Source: Peptoniphilus ovalis (GTDB lineage: Bacteria > Bacillota > Clostridia > Tissierellales > Peptoniphilaceae). Taken from it: DNA of 64,000 bases. Shown here piece after piece: positions 42,919-51,574 of this stretch; position 1 is the stretch's first letter, and the number at the start of each line of letters is the position of its first letter. The position numbers and the translations under genes are program-made. Below the pieces are notes generated by a model that made no database searches, was not told the origin of the DNA, and saw only the letters and a program-made list of their open reading frames with translations. Where the stretch lies: positions 62,001 through 126,000 of the forward strand of contig NZ_JAHLQO010000005.1 in assembly GCF_018919265.1 (NCBI RefSeq). The letters are read 5' to 3'.

Positions 42919-44624
42919 ATAAAATTAACGATTTACAATATAAATATCATTCTCTCTTACGCGAGGGGAGAGAAAAGGATATGTTGCCTCTAATAGAAGA
43001 GGCTTTGGATATAGCTTATTCAATTGGTGACAACAAAAAGCTAATTGAAATTTTAAATGATTATGGTGGAGCTCTTAGAAATACTGGTGATTACGAAAAA
43101 AGCATAAAAAGTTTAATCTTGGCAAAAACACTAATAGAGAAATATTTTGACACTGATTCTGAGGCTTATGCTAATACAATTATGAATTTAGCAAATGCAT
43201 ATAGAATGAATTCTAATAAATATGATGCTATTAAATTATTTGAAAAAGCAAATTCTATTTATGAAAGTTTAAATTTGTATAATTATTCTTATGCATCAAA
43301 TGCAAATAATTTGGCTTTACTTCATCTTGAAGATGGAAATCCACAAAGAGCGTATCAACTTTTAAAAAAGTCAGAAGAAATTTTAAAGATAATCCCACAC
43401 CATAGCATTCAACTTGCTACTACATACAATAATTTATTTGATGTTTGTTTTAATTTGAATAGAAATGAAGAAGCAAAAGAATATATTTTTAAAGCTAAAG
43501 ATTTCCTTGAAAAGAAAATTTCACCAAACAATCCTCTTTATGCAAGTGTAATTAATAATTTAGCAAAGTATTATTATAGCATTGGTGATATATCAAAAAG
43601 CAAATCACTTTATCTTATTTCTTTAAAAATTATTGAAAATACTTATGGAGTTGAAAGTGAAGCTTATAAAAACATCATCAGTAATTTAAATTATTTAAGA
43701 AAAAATAATCGAAATATAAAATGTGACGATTCTTTACCCGATTCAAAAAAAGGTTTAGAAATTTGTGAAAATTTTTATTTTAATGATGTTAAACCATTTA
43801 TTTCTAAAACCTACCCTGAATTTATAAAATATTCGGCATTTGCTTTAGTAGGTCAAGGATCAGAATGTTATGGATATGATGACGAAATATCAAGAGATCA
43901 CGATTTTTATAAAAGATGTATATGGTTCTTGCCTCAAGAAGAAAGAGCGAAATTACCTTTAGATAAGATTAGTATATCAGATGGAATTTTAGAAATTAAA
44001 TCCATAGAGGACTTCTATAAATACTATACTCTTTATGAAAATGGTCCTTCTACTTTAATGGAATTTAGAAAAGTTCCAAGTGACTTTCTATCAGTAGCTA
44101 CAAACGGAAAAGTCTTTGAAGATAATTACAATTTATTCACTTCTATTAGAAATAGACTATTGGAATACTACCCAAGAGATTTAGTATTAAAGAAACTTGC
44201 ATATCTTTGCAATAAAATTGCTCAAGCAGGTCAATATAATTATGATAGATGCTTAAAAAGAAAAAACTTAATGGGCGCTCATATAGCACTTAGTGAGTTT
44301 TTAACTTATTACTGTGAATTTATTCATCTCATAAATAAAAAGTACATGCCTTTTTATAAATGGCAATATAATTCTCTTAAAGCTTTACCAATTTTAGGTG
44401 ATTATTCATCGCAAAATATAGATAAATTATTGAGTCTAAGTGATATCAATAATTCTAAAGAAAAAATAGAAATTATAGAAAATATGTGCAAAAAGATAAT
44501 CAAATACTTAAATGACAACAATCTTTCAAATTCCACTTCTGATTTTTTAAGATATCATTCAAGTGAAATTGTTAAGAATATAAACGATGAAATTTTAAAA
44601 AAAGAAGATACATGGATTAAGTAG
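42909..44624 (+). CDS. TPR protein with DUF4037 nucleotidyltransferase-like domain
   Basis: 571 residues. Residues about 20-265 form tetratricopeptide repeats (for example NDYGGALRNTGDYEKSIKSL, NNLAKYYYSIGDISKSKSLY). Residues about 290-560 match my memory of DUF4037: GQGSECYGYDDEISRDHDF holds Gly317-Ser318 and Asp330-His331-Asp332, the GS...DxD layout of the nucleotidyltransferase fold. No signal peptide. Co-transcribed with a PduT-like shell protein and DUF4125. Role unknown; transfer of a nucleotide to a protein or small molecule tied to the BMC is a hypothesis. Confidence 0.78.
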   Translation: MDMNKINDLQYKYHSLLREGREKDMLPLIEEALDIAYSIGDNKKLIEILNDYGGALRNTGDYEKSIKSLILAKTLIEKYFDTDSEAYANTIMNLANAYRMNSNKYDAIKLFEKANSIYESLNLYNYSYASNANNLALLHLEDGNPQRAYQLLKKSEEILKIIPHHSIQLATTYNNLFDVCFNLNRNEEAKEYIFKAKDFLEKKISPNNPLYASVINNLAKYYYSIGDISKSKSLYLISLKIIENTYGVESEAYKNIISNLNYLRKNNRNIKCDDSLPDSKKGLEICENFYFNDVKPFISKTYPEFIKYSAFALVGQGSECYGYDDEISRDHDFYKRCIWFLPQEERAKLPLDKISISDGILEIKSIEDFYKYYTLYENGPSTLMEFRKVPSDFLSVATNGKVFEDNYNLFTSIRNRLLEYYPRDLVLKKLAYLCNKIAQAGQYNYDRCLKRKNLMGAHIALSEFLTYYCEFIHLINKKYMPFYKWQYNSLKALPILGDYSSQNIDKLLSLSDINNSKEKIEIIENMCKKIIKYLNDNNLSNSTSDFLRYHSSEIVKNINDEILKKEDTWIK

Positions 44625-44631
44625 GTGCTTT

Positions 44632-45222
44632 ATGAAAAACGAATATAATAATTTAAAAAGAGAAAAAATATTAAAAGAAATAGTTAAAAATGAATGGTAT
44701 TTTTTTACAAATGTAAATAATATAAAAAAAAGGTCATATTGCCAAGATGATTCTCAAACATTTATATTTTCACGTCTTTGCTATTGGGGAATCTATAATG
44801 ATATTATCTTAAATTCCTATCTAAATGATTTAATTGACGCAAAAAATAATAACAGAAATTTAGTAACCGAAAAATATGCTTACATGATGCAATATACAGA
44901 CCCATCATATTATAAATCTATCGAACATAAATTACCTAAGATTTCAGCATTTAAGTCCAACATTATTAATTCCATTATGCTGATATATATGTCTTGGGAA
45001 GAAGATATTAAAAATAAGAATTCAAAACTTTTAGATAATAATAGAGATTTATATAATCAATCAATTAGTACTGGCCAGACAACTATTGAACAATATTTTA
45101 AAGGAGAGCTTACAAGTTACTCAGAATCTACTTTGAATTTAATTTTAAAATATTACTTGTCAGCATATAATAAGGGAATAAACTTAGTCGAAAGAAATTT
45201 GAATAATTTACACCAACTATAA
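44632..45222 (+). CDS. DUF4125 family protein
   Basis: 196 residues, soluble. The stretch ILKEIVKNEWYFFTNVNNIKKRSYCQDDSQTFIFSRLCYW resembles the DUF4125 hallmark (EWxxFxxVxNxGGRAxCQDDxxTFxIMR), with the CQDD box conserved but GGRA reduced to KKRS. Seven bp after the DUF4037 gene, and these two domains are often paired or fused as far as I recall. Function unknown; its genetic link makes it part of the BMC locus. A strong terminator follows. Confidence 0.75.
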   Translation: MKNEYNNLKREKILKEIVKNEWYFFTNVNNIKKRSYCQDDSQTFIFSRLCYWGIYNDIILNSYLNDLIDAKNNNRNLVTEKYAYMMQYTDPSYYKSIEHKLPKISAFKSNIINSIMLIYMSWEEDIKNKNSKLLDNNRDLYNQSISTGQTTIEQYFKGELTSYSESTLNLILKYYLSAYNKGINLVERNLNNLHQL

Positions 45223-45246
45223 AAAGCACGCTTTATCGCGTGCTTA
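45221..45246. terminator. Bidirectional terminator closing the BMC region
   Basis: 8-bp perfect stem AAGCACGC/GCGTGCTT, 6-nt loop, T-rich on both sides in the respective strand. It overlaps the 3' end of the convergent gene at 45233. Confidence 0.88.
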
Positions 45247-45457
45247 TACTTTTAATTAACTTATGAATACTAATACTTATTCTGTCGAAGAAACGAATTA
45301 TCTCATTAAATAAACCTTCAAGGCTGAAGTTTCTTATTAAATCAATGAAAAAGAATCTGTCTATTCTTTGATTTCCCACAAAAATCGATATGTTAAATAG
45401 ATGCATCAGTGCTATTATTATTGCTATTACAATTAATCCCTTTAAAAATTTCTTCAT
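45233..45457 (-). CDS. Small membrane protein of unknown function
   Basis: 74 residues: a basic start MKKFLK, one hydrophobic helix (about 7-28), then an amphipathic, aromatic and Ile-rich part (DRFFFIDLIRNFSLEGLFNEIIRFFDRI). Not recognised. Starts 7 bp after the YgjP-type gene on the same strand with a weak GTGGAAT site. Expression is plausible from position but not proven. Confidence 0.55.
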   Translation of the reverse strand: MKKFLKGLIVIAIIIALMHLFNISIFVGNQRIDRFFFIDLIRNFSLEGLFNEIIRFFDRISISIHKLIKSISTR

Positions 45458-45464
45458 ATTCCAC

Positions 45465-45998
45465 CTATGTCTTTAATCTCTTCTCAATTTCTAAATAATT
45501 TGGCATGTACTTGATACATTCATTATAAAACTTTTTGTCGTGATTTCCATATTTTAAATGTACTAATTCATGAAGCACCACTGCCTCTATTTCATCAATT
45601 GGTCTTTCTGCCAGTTTTAAATTTATATTTATCTTGCCACTTGCAGGATAACAAGTCCCCCATCTTACTTTCATTTTTCTGATGTTTACAGATGTGGCTT
45701 TTAGTCCAGTTATTTTTTCGTACTTTTCAAAAAGTATGTCTAAAACTGCCTTAAGTCTTGTTCTATAAATTTTTTCAAGATCTTTTTCATTATCCACTTC
45801 TATTTTCTCTCCAAAGAGATGATTTTTAAATCTATTTTTCTTCGCATCAAGTGTTTTTAATTCTTCAATTCTAGATTTATTTTTATCTAAAACTTTATCG
45901 ATGTAAGATTTAGAAGTGCCATGTGGAGCAGAAACAACAACTTCTCCATCTTCTACTTTTATTATAATGGATTTAATCTTCTTTTTAATAATTTTCAT
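45465..45998 (-). CDS. YgjP/WLM-type (DUF45) metallopeptidase-like protein
   Basis: 177 residues. Zinc motif HELVH in AVVLHELVHLKYGNHDKKFY, with the third ligand likely the His of GNHDKKF, and the preceding family signature KMKVRWGTCYPASGKININLKLA. SprT/M48-related, cytoplasmic, single domain. Substrate unknown; family often sits near restriction systems, but not here. Start codon overlaps the stop of the cardiolipin synthase gene. Confidence 0.9.
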   Translation of the reverse strand: MKIIKKKIKSIIIKVEDGEVVVSAPHGTSKSYIDKVLDKNKSRIEELKTLDAKKNRFKNHLFGEKIEVDNEKDLEKIYRTRLKAVLDILFEKYEKITGLKATSVNIRKMKVRWGTCYPASGKININLKLAERPIDEIEAVVLHELVHLKYGNHDKKFYNECIKYMPNYLEIEKRLKT

Positions 45999-47461
45999 TA
46001 TAATAATGGTGATAGAAGTCTAGAGAAAGACTCTCTAACTTTTGTAAGTTTTGAACGGTTTTTATAAATTTCTGGAGTGATTTCTCTACAGTGTTCAAGG
46101 TCTTTTTTGAAATCTTCTTTGAGTTTTCTATTTACTTCTTCGTCATAGACAAATGCATTAACTTCAAAGTTTAGCTCAAAACTTCTTATGTCAAAGTTTG
46201 CAGTACCAACACTTGATAGATAATCATCTGAAATTACAATCTTAGTGTGCAAGAAACCATCTTCATATTGATAAACTCTTGCGCCCCATTTTAGAAGTTC
46301 TCCTAAAAATGAAAGTGATGCCCAGTGAACAAATACATGGTCTCTTTTAGCAGGAAACATTATGTGAACCTTAACTCCACTTAATGCTGCAACTTTAATA
46401 GCTTTTAAAAGTCCCTCATCAGGTACAAAGTATGGTGTTTGGATGTAAAGTTCTTTTCTTGCAGATGTGATTAGCTTTTCATATCCATTTCTCACTGAGT
46501 CCGCCTTAGTATCTGGACCACTTGTAACTATATTTACATCAATACCATCTTCAATTTCAGGGAAGATTTCTGTAGTAAATCCTTTAGTATAGTCCTTAGA
46601 AGCAAATTTAAAGTCCATGAAAAATCTCCACGCAAGTCCATTTACTGCAGGTCCTATGATTCTTAAATGAGTATCTCTCCAATAACCCATTGGTCCCTTA
46701 GAAACATATTCATCACCAACATTAAATCCGCCCACATAACCTATTCTCTTGTCGATTACGACGATTTTTCTGTGGTTTCTATAATTGATGTGAGTGTTGA
46801 TTTTAATTATAATTCCTGGGAAAAATATTGCAAACTTAACGCCAGCAGCTCTTAGAGCATCTCTGTCTCTAAGCTTCATCTTCCTAACACCCATGCCATC
46901 AACTAATAAGTATACATCAAGACCTTCCTGAGCTTTTTGCTTTAATATGTTCATAAATTCTGTGGAAAGTTCGTCAGATTTAAAAATGTAATACTGAACA
47001 TAAATTGTGTGCTTTGCTTCTCTTAAATCTTTAAATAATTCGGCAAATTTTTCTTTCCCATCTGTGAAAATTTTAATTTTATTGTTTGTATGAAGGATTT
47101 CGTTTTCTGCCCTGTTAAACATTTCTATCATATCAACATGATTTTTAGTCCTTGGGTTTGAAAATTCAAATTCTTCATTTTCAATTTCTTCAAGCTGTTT
47201 GTCCGCTTCCTTACTTAGGATTTCATCAGCCTTACTTTTTCCATCAAATATCCTAGATTTTGATATGTCTTGTCCAATAAAAATATATAAGATTATTCCA
47301 ATCACTGGTAAGAAATTAATTGCCATTACCCACAATAATGTGGATATTGGCTTTTTCTTATCAAATAAAATTACAAAAGTTGAGACTAATACATTTACAA
47401 TGAATAAAATTGAATAAACTTGGGCGAAATTTTTCAACATACCAAAATATGCACTAAACAT
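45998..47461 (-). CDS. cls: Cardiolipin synthase (phospholipase D family)
   Basis: 487 residues. Two N-terminal transmembrane helices (about 10-30 and 38-60), then two HKD motifs: HRKIVVIDKRIGYVGGFN and HTKIVISDDYLSSVGTANFD. Condenses two phosphatidylglycerols to cardiolipin and glycerol at the inner membrane. The order typA-cls-ygjP on one strand with short gaps suggests an operon. Confidence 0.95.
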   Translation of the reverse strand: MFSAYFGMLKNFAQVYSILFIVNVLVSTFVILFDKKKPISTLLWVMAINFLPVIGIILYIFIGQDISKSRIFDGKSKADEILSKEADKQLEEIENEEFEFSNPRTKNHVDMIEMFNRAENEILHTNNKIKIFTDGKEKFAELFKDLREAKHTIYVQYYIFKSDELSTEFMNILKQKAQEGLDVYLLVDGMGVRKMKLRDRDALRAAGVKFAIFFPGIIIKINTHINYRNHRKIVVIDKRIGYVGGFNVGDEYVSKGPMGYWRDTHLRIIGPAVNGLAWRFFMDFKFASKDYTKGFTTEIFPEIEDGIDVNIVTSGPDTKADSVRNGYEKLITSARKELYIQTPYFVPDEGLLKAIKVAALSGVKVHIMFPAKRDHVFVHWASLSFLGELLKWGARVYQYEDGFLHTKIVISDDYLSSVGTANFDIRSFELNFEVNAFVYDEEVNRKLKEDFKKDLEHCREITPEIYKNRSKLTKVRESFSRLLSPLL

Positions 47462-47475
47462 ATTGCACCTCTTCT

Positions 47476-49302
47476 TTATTTATTCTTTTTAGATTTGTAC
47501 CTCTTTTGTGAATCTAAAATTTCCTTTCTTATTCTAAATTCTTCTGGAGTTATTTCAATTAACTCATCATCTTCTATAAATTCAAGAGCTTCTTCAAGAC
47601 TCATGTCCTTAATTGGAGAAAGTCTTAGAGCATCATCAGAACCTGAAGCTCTTACATTAGTTTGCTTTTTAGCCTTTGTTACAGAAACTTCAACTTCAAT
47701 TCCCTTCGGAGATTCTCCAACAACTTGTCCTTCGTAAACTTCTTCGCCAGGTTCCACAAATAATGTACCACGTTCTTGTGCATTGTGTAGACCATAAGAT
47801 GAAGCAACTCCAGTGTCAAAGGAAACAATTGAAGAGTTAACTCTTCTTGGGATATCTCCTTTGTATGGAACATATCCTTCAAAGATTGAGTTAAGTATAC
47901 CATTTCCCTTTGTATCTGTCATAAATTCAGTTCTATAACCAATAAGCCCTCTTGAAGGGATGATAAATTCAAGTCTTTGATATCCACCATTAGGCTCGAT
48001 AATATTTACAAGTTCTCCCTTACGTCTTCCAAGTTTTTCAATAACGGATCCTGCATATGCTGAATCTACATCAACTGTAACTCTTTCAGTTGGCTCTAAT
48101 TTTTTGCCATTTTCGTCAATTTTATAAAGCACTTGAGGTTTAGATACTTGGAATTCAAATCCTTCACGTCTCATGTTTTCGATTAAAACTGAAAGGTGAA
48201 GCTCTCCTCTACCACTTACCTTAAAGGAATCAGTCTTGTCAGTTTCTTCAACTCTAAGTCCAACATCAGTTTGAAGTTCCTTTTCAAGTCTTGCTTTAAT
48301 TTGTCTTGAAGTTAAAAACTTTCCAACTCTTCCTGCAAAAGGTGAATTGTTTACAGAAAAGTTCATTGAGATTGTAGGTTCAGAAATTTTAACAAATTCA
48401 AGTGGTTCAGTGTCTTCAGTTGAAGTTATAGTGTCTCCAATGTTTATATCTTCGATACCTGTTACAGCAACAATTGATCCAGTTCTTGAAGATTCAACTT
48501 CAACTCTATTAAGTCCTTCAAATTCATAAAGTTGCGAAATTTTAATCTTTTCTTGAAAATCTGGTTTTTCTTTATTAACTCTTACAAGTTGTTCATTTTC
48601 TTTTATAACACCCTGTTCGATTTTACCAATTCCAATTCTTCCAACATATTCGTTATAGTCAATTGTTGAAATTAAAAGTTTAAATGGTAAATCGTCCTTA
48701 TCTTCTGGGGCTGGAATATATTTGATAATAGTGTCAAAAAGTGGCTCCATTGAAGTCATTTCATCATCTAAATTAAGATCAGCAACTCCTGACTTAGCAG
48801 AAGCAAACACAAATGGACATTCCAAAATTTCTTCATCTGCACCAAGTTCAATAAATAAATCTAGAACTTCATCAACTACTGCCTCAGGTCTTGCTTCTGG
48901 TCTGTCTATTTTGTTGATGCAGACAATAACTGGAAGATTTAGCTCAAAACTCTTCTTTAAAACAAATTTTGTTTGAGGCATTGGACCTTCAAAAGCATCT
49001 ACTAAAAGCACAACCCCATTTACCATTTTTAAAACACGTTCAACTTCTCCTCCAAAGTCAGCGTGTCCTGGAGTATCTATAATATTAATTTTTACACCGT
49101 TTTTATTAACTGCTGTATTTTTTGAAAGAATTGTAATTCCTCTTTCACGTTCAATGTCGTTGGAATCCATTACTCTTTCGTTAACTTGTTGATTTTCTCT
49201 AAAAACCCCTGATTGTTTTAGGAGAGCATCAACAAGTGTAGTCTTGCCATGATCGACATGGGCAATGATGGCAATATTCCTTACATCTTCTCTTTTTTTC
49301 AA
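47476..49302 (-). CDS. typA: Translational GTPase TypA/BipA
   Basis: 608 residues. G1 [11 protein letters not shown]2 RERGITIL, G3 [15 protein letters not shown]4 [10 protein letters not shown], then EF-G-like domains III and V and the TypA-specific C-terminal domain. A ribosome-associated GTPase involved in 50S maturation and stress or cold adaptation. Full length, no anomalies. Confidence 0.97.
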   Translation of the reverse strand: MKKREDVRNIAIIAHVDHGKTTLVDALLKQSGVFRENQQVNERVMDSNDIERERGITILSKNTAVNKNGVKINIIDTPGHADFGGEVERVLKMVNGVVLLVDAFEGPMPQTKFVLKKSFELNLPVIVCINKIDRPEARPEAVVDEVLDLFIELGADEEILECPFVFASAKSGVADLNLDDEMTSMEPLFDTIIKYIPAPEDKDDLPFKLLISTIDYNEYVGRIGIGKIEQGVIKENEQLVRVNKEKPDFQEKIKISQLYEFEGLNRVEVESSRTGSIVAVTGIEDINIGDTITSTEDTEPLEFVKISEPTISMNFSVNNSPFAGRVGKFLTSRQIKARLEKELQTDVGLRVEETDKTDSFKVSGRGELHLSVLIENMRREGFEFQVSKPQVLYKIDENGKKLEPTERVTVDVDSAYAGSVIEKLGRRKGELVNIIEPNGGYQRLEFIIPSRGLIGYRTEFMTDTKGNGILNSIFEGYVPYKGDIPRRVNSSIVSFDTGVASSYGLHNAQERGTLFVEPGEEVYEGQVVGESPKGIEVEVSVTKAKKQTNVRASGSDDALRLSPIKDMSLEEALEFIEDDELIEITPEEFRIRKEILDSQKRYKSKKNK

Positions 49303-49443
49303 AAAATCATCTCATTTCTTCAAAGTTCTATATTATTTTAATCTTAATTAAAGAAAAGTGCAATATAATGCACTCATTTTGCGTAAATTTTGCTGTTTTC
49401 AAATGGATTTTATACAATAATTTATATTTTATCTTGCTTACAT

Positions 49444-49488
49444 AAAAAATTAGTCAAAAGTTTCTAGATTATAGAAACTTTTAACTAA
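49444..49488 (-). terminator. Terminator at the end of the hisS 3' repeats
   Basis: 17-bp stem with one mismatch (49450-49466 with 49472-49488), 5-nt loop, and an A tract on the left that is a U tract for minus-strand transcription. The hisS message should therefore run through all three repeats before ending here. The remainder of 49303-49505 is A+T-rich with no coding frame; it must contain the typA promoter, but I could not single one out. Confidence 0.8.
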
Positions 49489-49504
49489 TAGATTTTGAAT
49501 TCTT

Positions 49505-49586
49505 TTAATTCTTAAATTTTTTAACGAGTTCATCAAAAGTTATTTCTACTTGGTCACCGCATTAAATATTATTAAAGGAGTCGAAC
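49505..49586 (-). repeat. hisS 3'-end copy R0 (element deleted)
   Basis: Outermost partial copy. Minus strand encodes GDQVEITFDELVKKFKN and a stop, then AAAGGAGTCGAAC (plus-strand reading) as in the other copies. The structured element is almost wholly missing. Its codons group with R2. Confidence 0.85.
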
Positions 49587-49800
49587 TATTTTTTTAACTT
49601 TTCAACAAGTTCATCAAAGGTAATTTCTACTTGGTCTCCTGAGTGCATATTTTTTAATGGTAGTGACAATCGCAACGAGTTGCGATTGGAATGGTCTTCA
49701 CAGTGAAGTCAAGCAAAGCGAAGACTGAACTGATGAAGAACCTTATTCAGCGACTGCAAAAAATGCGACTGAATAAGGAGCATTTTTAAAGGAGTCGAAC
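49587..49800 (-). repeat. 214-bp tandem repeat R1: hisS 3' end plus structured element
   Basis: The first about 70 bp encode (minus strand) KNMHSGDQVEITFDELVEKLKK and a stop, nearly identical in DNA to the real hisS end. The remaining about 140 bp hold a perfect 9-bp hairpin CAATCGCAA-CGAG-TTGCGATTG and a longer stem CCTTATTCAG/CTGAATAAGG. Same length as R2; the element parts differ at only one base that I found. Confidence 0.9.
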
Positions 49801-50014
49801 TTAATTCTTAAATTTTTCAACAAGTTCATCAAAAGTAATCTCTATTTGGTCTCCGCTGTGCATATTCTTAATGGTAGTGACAATCGCAACGAGTTGCGAT
49901 TGGAATGGTCTTCACAGTGAAGTCAAGCAAAGCGAAGACTGAACTGACGAAGAACCTTATTCAGCGACTGCAAAAAATGCGACTGAATAAGGAGCATTTT
50001 TAAAGGAGTCGAAC
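49801..50014 (-). repeat. 214-bp tandem repeat R2: hisS 3' end plus structured element
   Basis: Adjacent to the true hisS stop. The coding-like part reads KNMHSGDQIEITFDELVEKFKN and a stop, with many synonymous differences from the native end (for example AGC against TCA for Ser). The element part is practically the same as in R1. Confidence 0.9.
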
Positions 50015-51322
50015 TTATTTTTTAAACTTTTCAACAAGTTCATCAAAGGTAATTTCTACTTGGTCTCCTGAGTGCATATTCTTTAGGCTATATTTTCTAT
50101 TTTGTATTTCTTCTTCGCCAAGCACAATTACATAGTCAACTTTTGTTTGATCGGCATATTTAAATTTCTTCTTTAATTTAGCTTCTTCAGTATAAATTGT
50201 AACTCTAATTCCATTTTCACGAAGTTCACGGACAAGTTTTAATCCTTCATTTATGCAATCATCCATCGGAAGAATTAATAAATCAATGAGTGATTTTTCT
50301 TCGCTTGAAATAATCCCAGCTTCATTTAATTGATAGAAAAGTCTAGAAAGTCCAATTGAAAGTCCAACTCCTGGAAGAACTTTGTCAGTGTAATAACTTG
50401 CAAGATTTTCGTATCTTCCACCTGAGCAAACAGAGCCAATTTCAGGATAATTATCAAGTGTTGTTTCATAAACTGTTCCAGTGTAATAATCAAGACCTCT
50501 TGCTATTTTTAAATCAATATCAAAAAATCCTTCTTCAATTCCAAGGTCTCTTGCATATCCAACAACTTGTGTAAGTTCATCAAGTCCTTCAACAAATATT
50601 TCATCTGTTATTCCAAGTTTATTTAGCTCTTCTAAGACTTCATCAACACTACCCTTAATTCCAATAAAATCTAAAATTTTCTTTCCACTTTCTTCATCTA
50701 TTCCAGTTTCAGAAAGTTCTTTTAATACATTTTCTGGTCCAATTTTATCTATCTTATCTACAATTCTAAGTACTGCCGCACTGTCTTCGATACCAAGTGA
50801 TGCATAAAATCCCTTTAATATCTTTCTGTTGTTGATGTGAATTGTAAAATCAGAAAATCCTAAATCTTTAAAAGTGTGATAAATTACAACAGGAAATTCA
50901 GCATCATTTACAAGCGACAATTCTCCATTTCCTATTGTGTCGATATCACATTGATAAAACTCTCTGAATCTTCCTTTTTGAGCTTTTTCTCCCCTGTACA
51001 CCTTTCCTATTTGATATCTTTTGAAAGGGAAAGAAAGTTCATTCATGTGCTCTACTGTGTATCTTGCAAGTGGAACTGTTAGATCAAATCTAAGACTCAT
51101 GTCAGTGTAGCCCTTTTGGAATCTATAAATTTGTTTTTCAGTTTCTCCGCCACCTTTTGCAAGGAGTACTTCAGATTTTTCTATAACTGGTGTATCTATT
51201 GGCAAAAATCCATGTTTTTCAAAATTTTCTCTAATTATATCTCTCATCTCGTTAAAGAGAATCTGGTCTTTAGGAAGTAGTTCCATAAAGCCCGGTAAAG
51301 TTGAAGCTTTTACTATGCTCAT
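50015..51322 (-). CDS. hisS: Histidyl-tRNA synthetase
   Basis: 435 residues from the ATG at 51322, which follows AGGAGTGA; an in-frame ATG 18 nt upstream precedes that site and is rejected. Class II core: motif 1 region TPVIEKSEVL, motif 2 RYQIGKVYRGEKAQKGRFREFYQCDID, histidine motifs ARGLDYYTGTVYE and CSGGRYENL, motif 3 GVGLSIGLSRLF, then the anticodon domain. Attaches His to tRNA-His. Its last 20 codons are repeated three times downstream. Confidence 0.97.
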   Translation of the reverse strand: MSIVKASTLPGFMELLPKDQILFNEMRDIIRENFEKHGFLPIDTPVIEKSEVLLAKGGGETEKQIYRFQKGYTDMSLRFDLTVPLARYTVEHMNELSFPFKRYQIGKVYRGEKAQKGRFREFYQCDIDTIGNGELSLVNDAEFPVVIYHTFKDLGFSDFTIHINNRKILKGFYASLGIEDSAAVLRIVDKIDKIGPENVLKELSETGIDEESGKKILDFIGIKGSVDEVLEELNKLGITDEIFVEGLDELTQVVGYARDLGIEEGFFDIDLKIARGLDYYTGTVYETTLDNYPEIGSVCSGGRYENLASYYTDKVLPGVGLSIGLSRLFYQLNEAGIISSEEKSLIDLLILPMDDCINEGLKLVRELRENGIRVTIYTEEAKLKKKFKYADQTKVDYVIVLGEEEIQNRKYSLKNMHSGDQVEITFDELVEKFKK

Positions 51323-51492
51323 AATATTCACTCCTGTCATTATTGTTTTATAACTTTAAATATATTTTAACACATAATAACTTCATTTTGTACTTTCTTG
51401 CATTATTAAATGAAAGCAGAATTATTTTATAAATATTAAAATCCAATAAAAGTTAAAAATTTTTTAATTCATTCTTTTTATATGACAAAAGT

Positions 51493-51521
51493 TTGACAAT
51501 TATTTTATTTCACTTTATACT
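51493..51521 (+). promoter_or_regulatory. Consensus promoter of gltS
   Basis: TTGACA (51493-51498), 17-bp spacer, TATACT (51516-51521), 53 bp before the gltS start. Confidence 0.8.
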
Positions 51522-51574
51522 TAATTACTGGTTGAATTTTTAAATTAGCCAGAAATTTAATAAGGAGGAGAAAG

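Noticed and set aside
49505-50014. CRISPR array or tRNA fragments in the hisS repeats
   Set aside because: Units are 214 bp with almost identical spacers, unlike CRISPR. GTTCGACTCC looks like a tRNA T-loop but no acceptor, anticodon or D arm can be built around it.
51323-51574. T-box leader upstream of hisS
   Set aside because: No T-box core (TGGxACCGCG-like) or antiterminator pair could be found on the minus strand.
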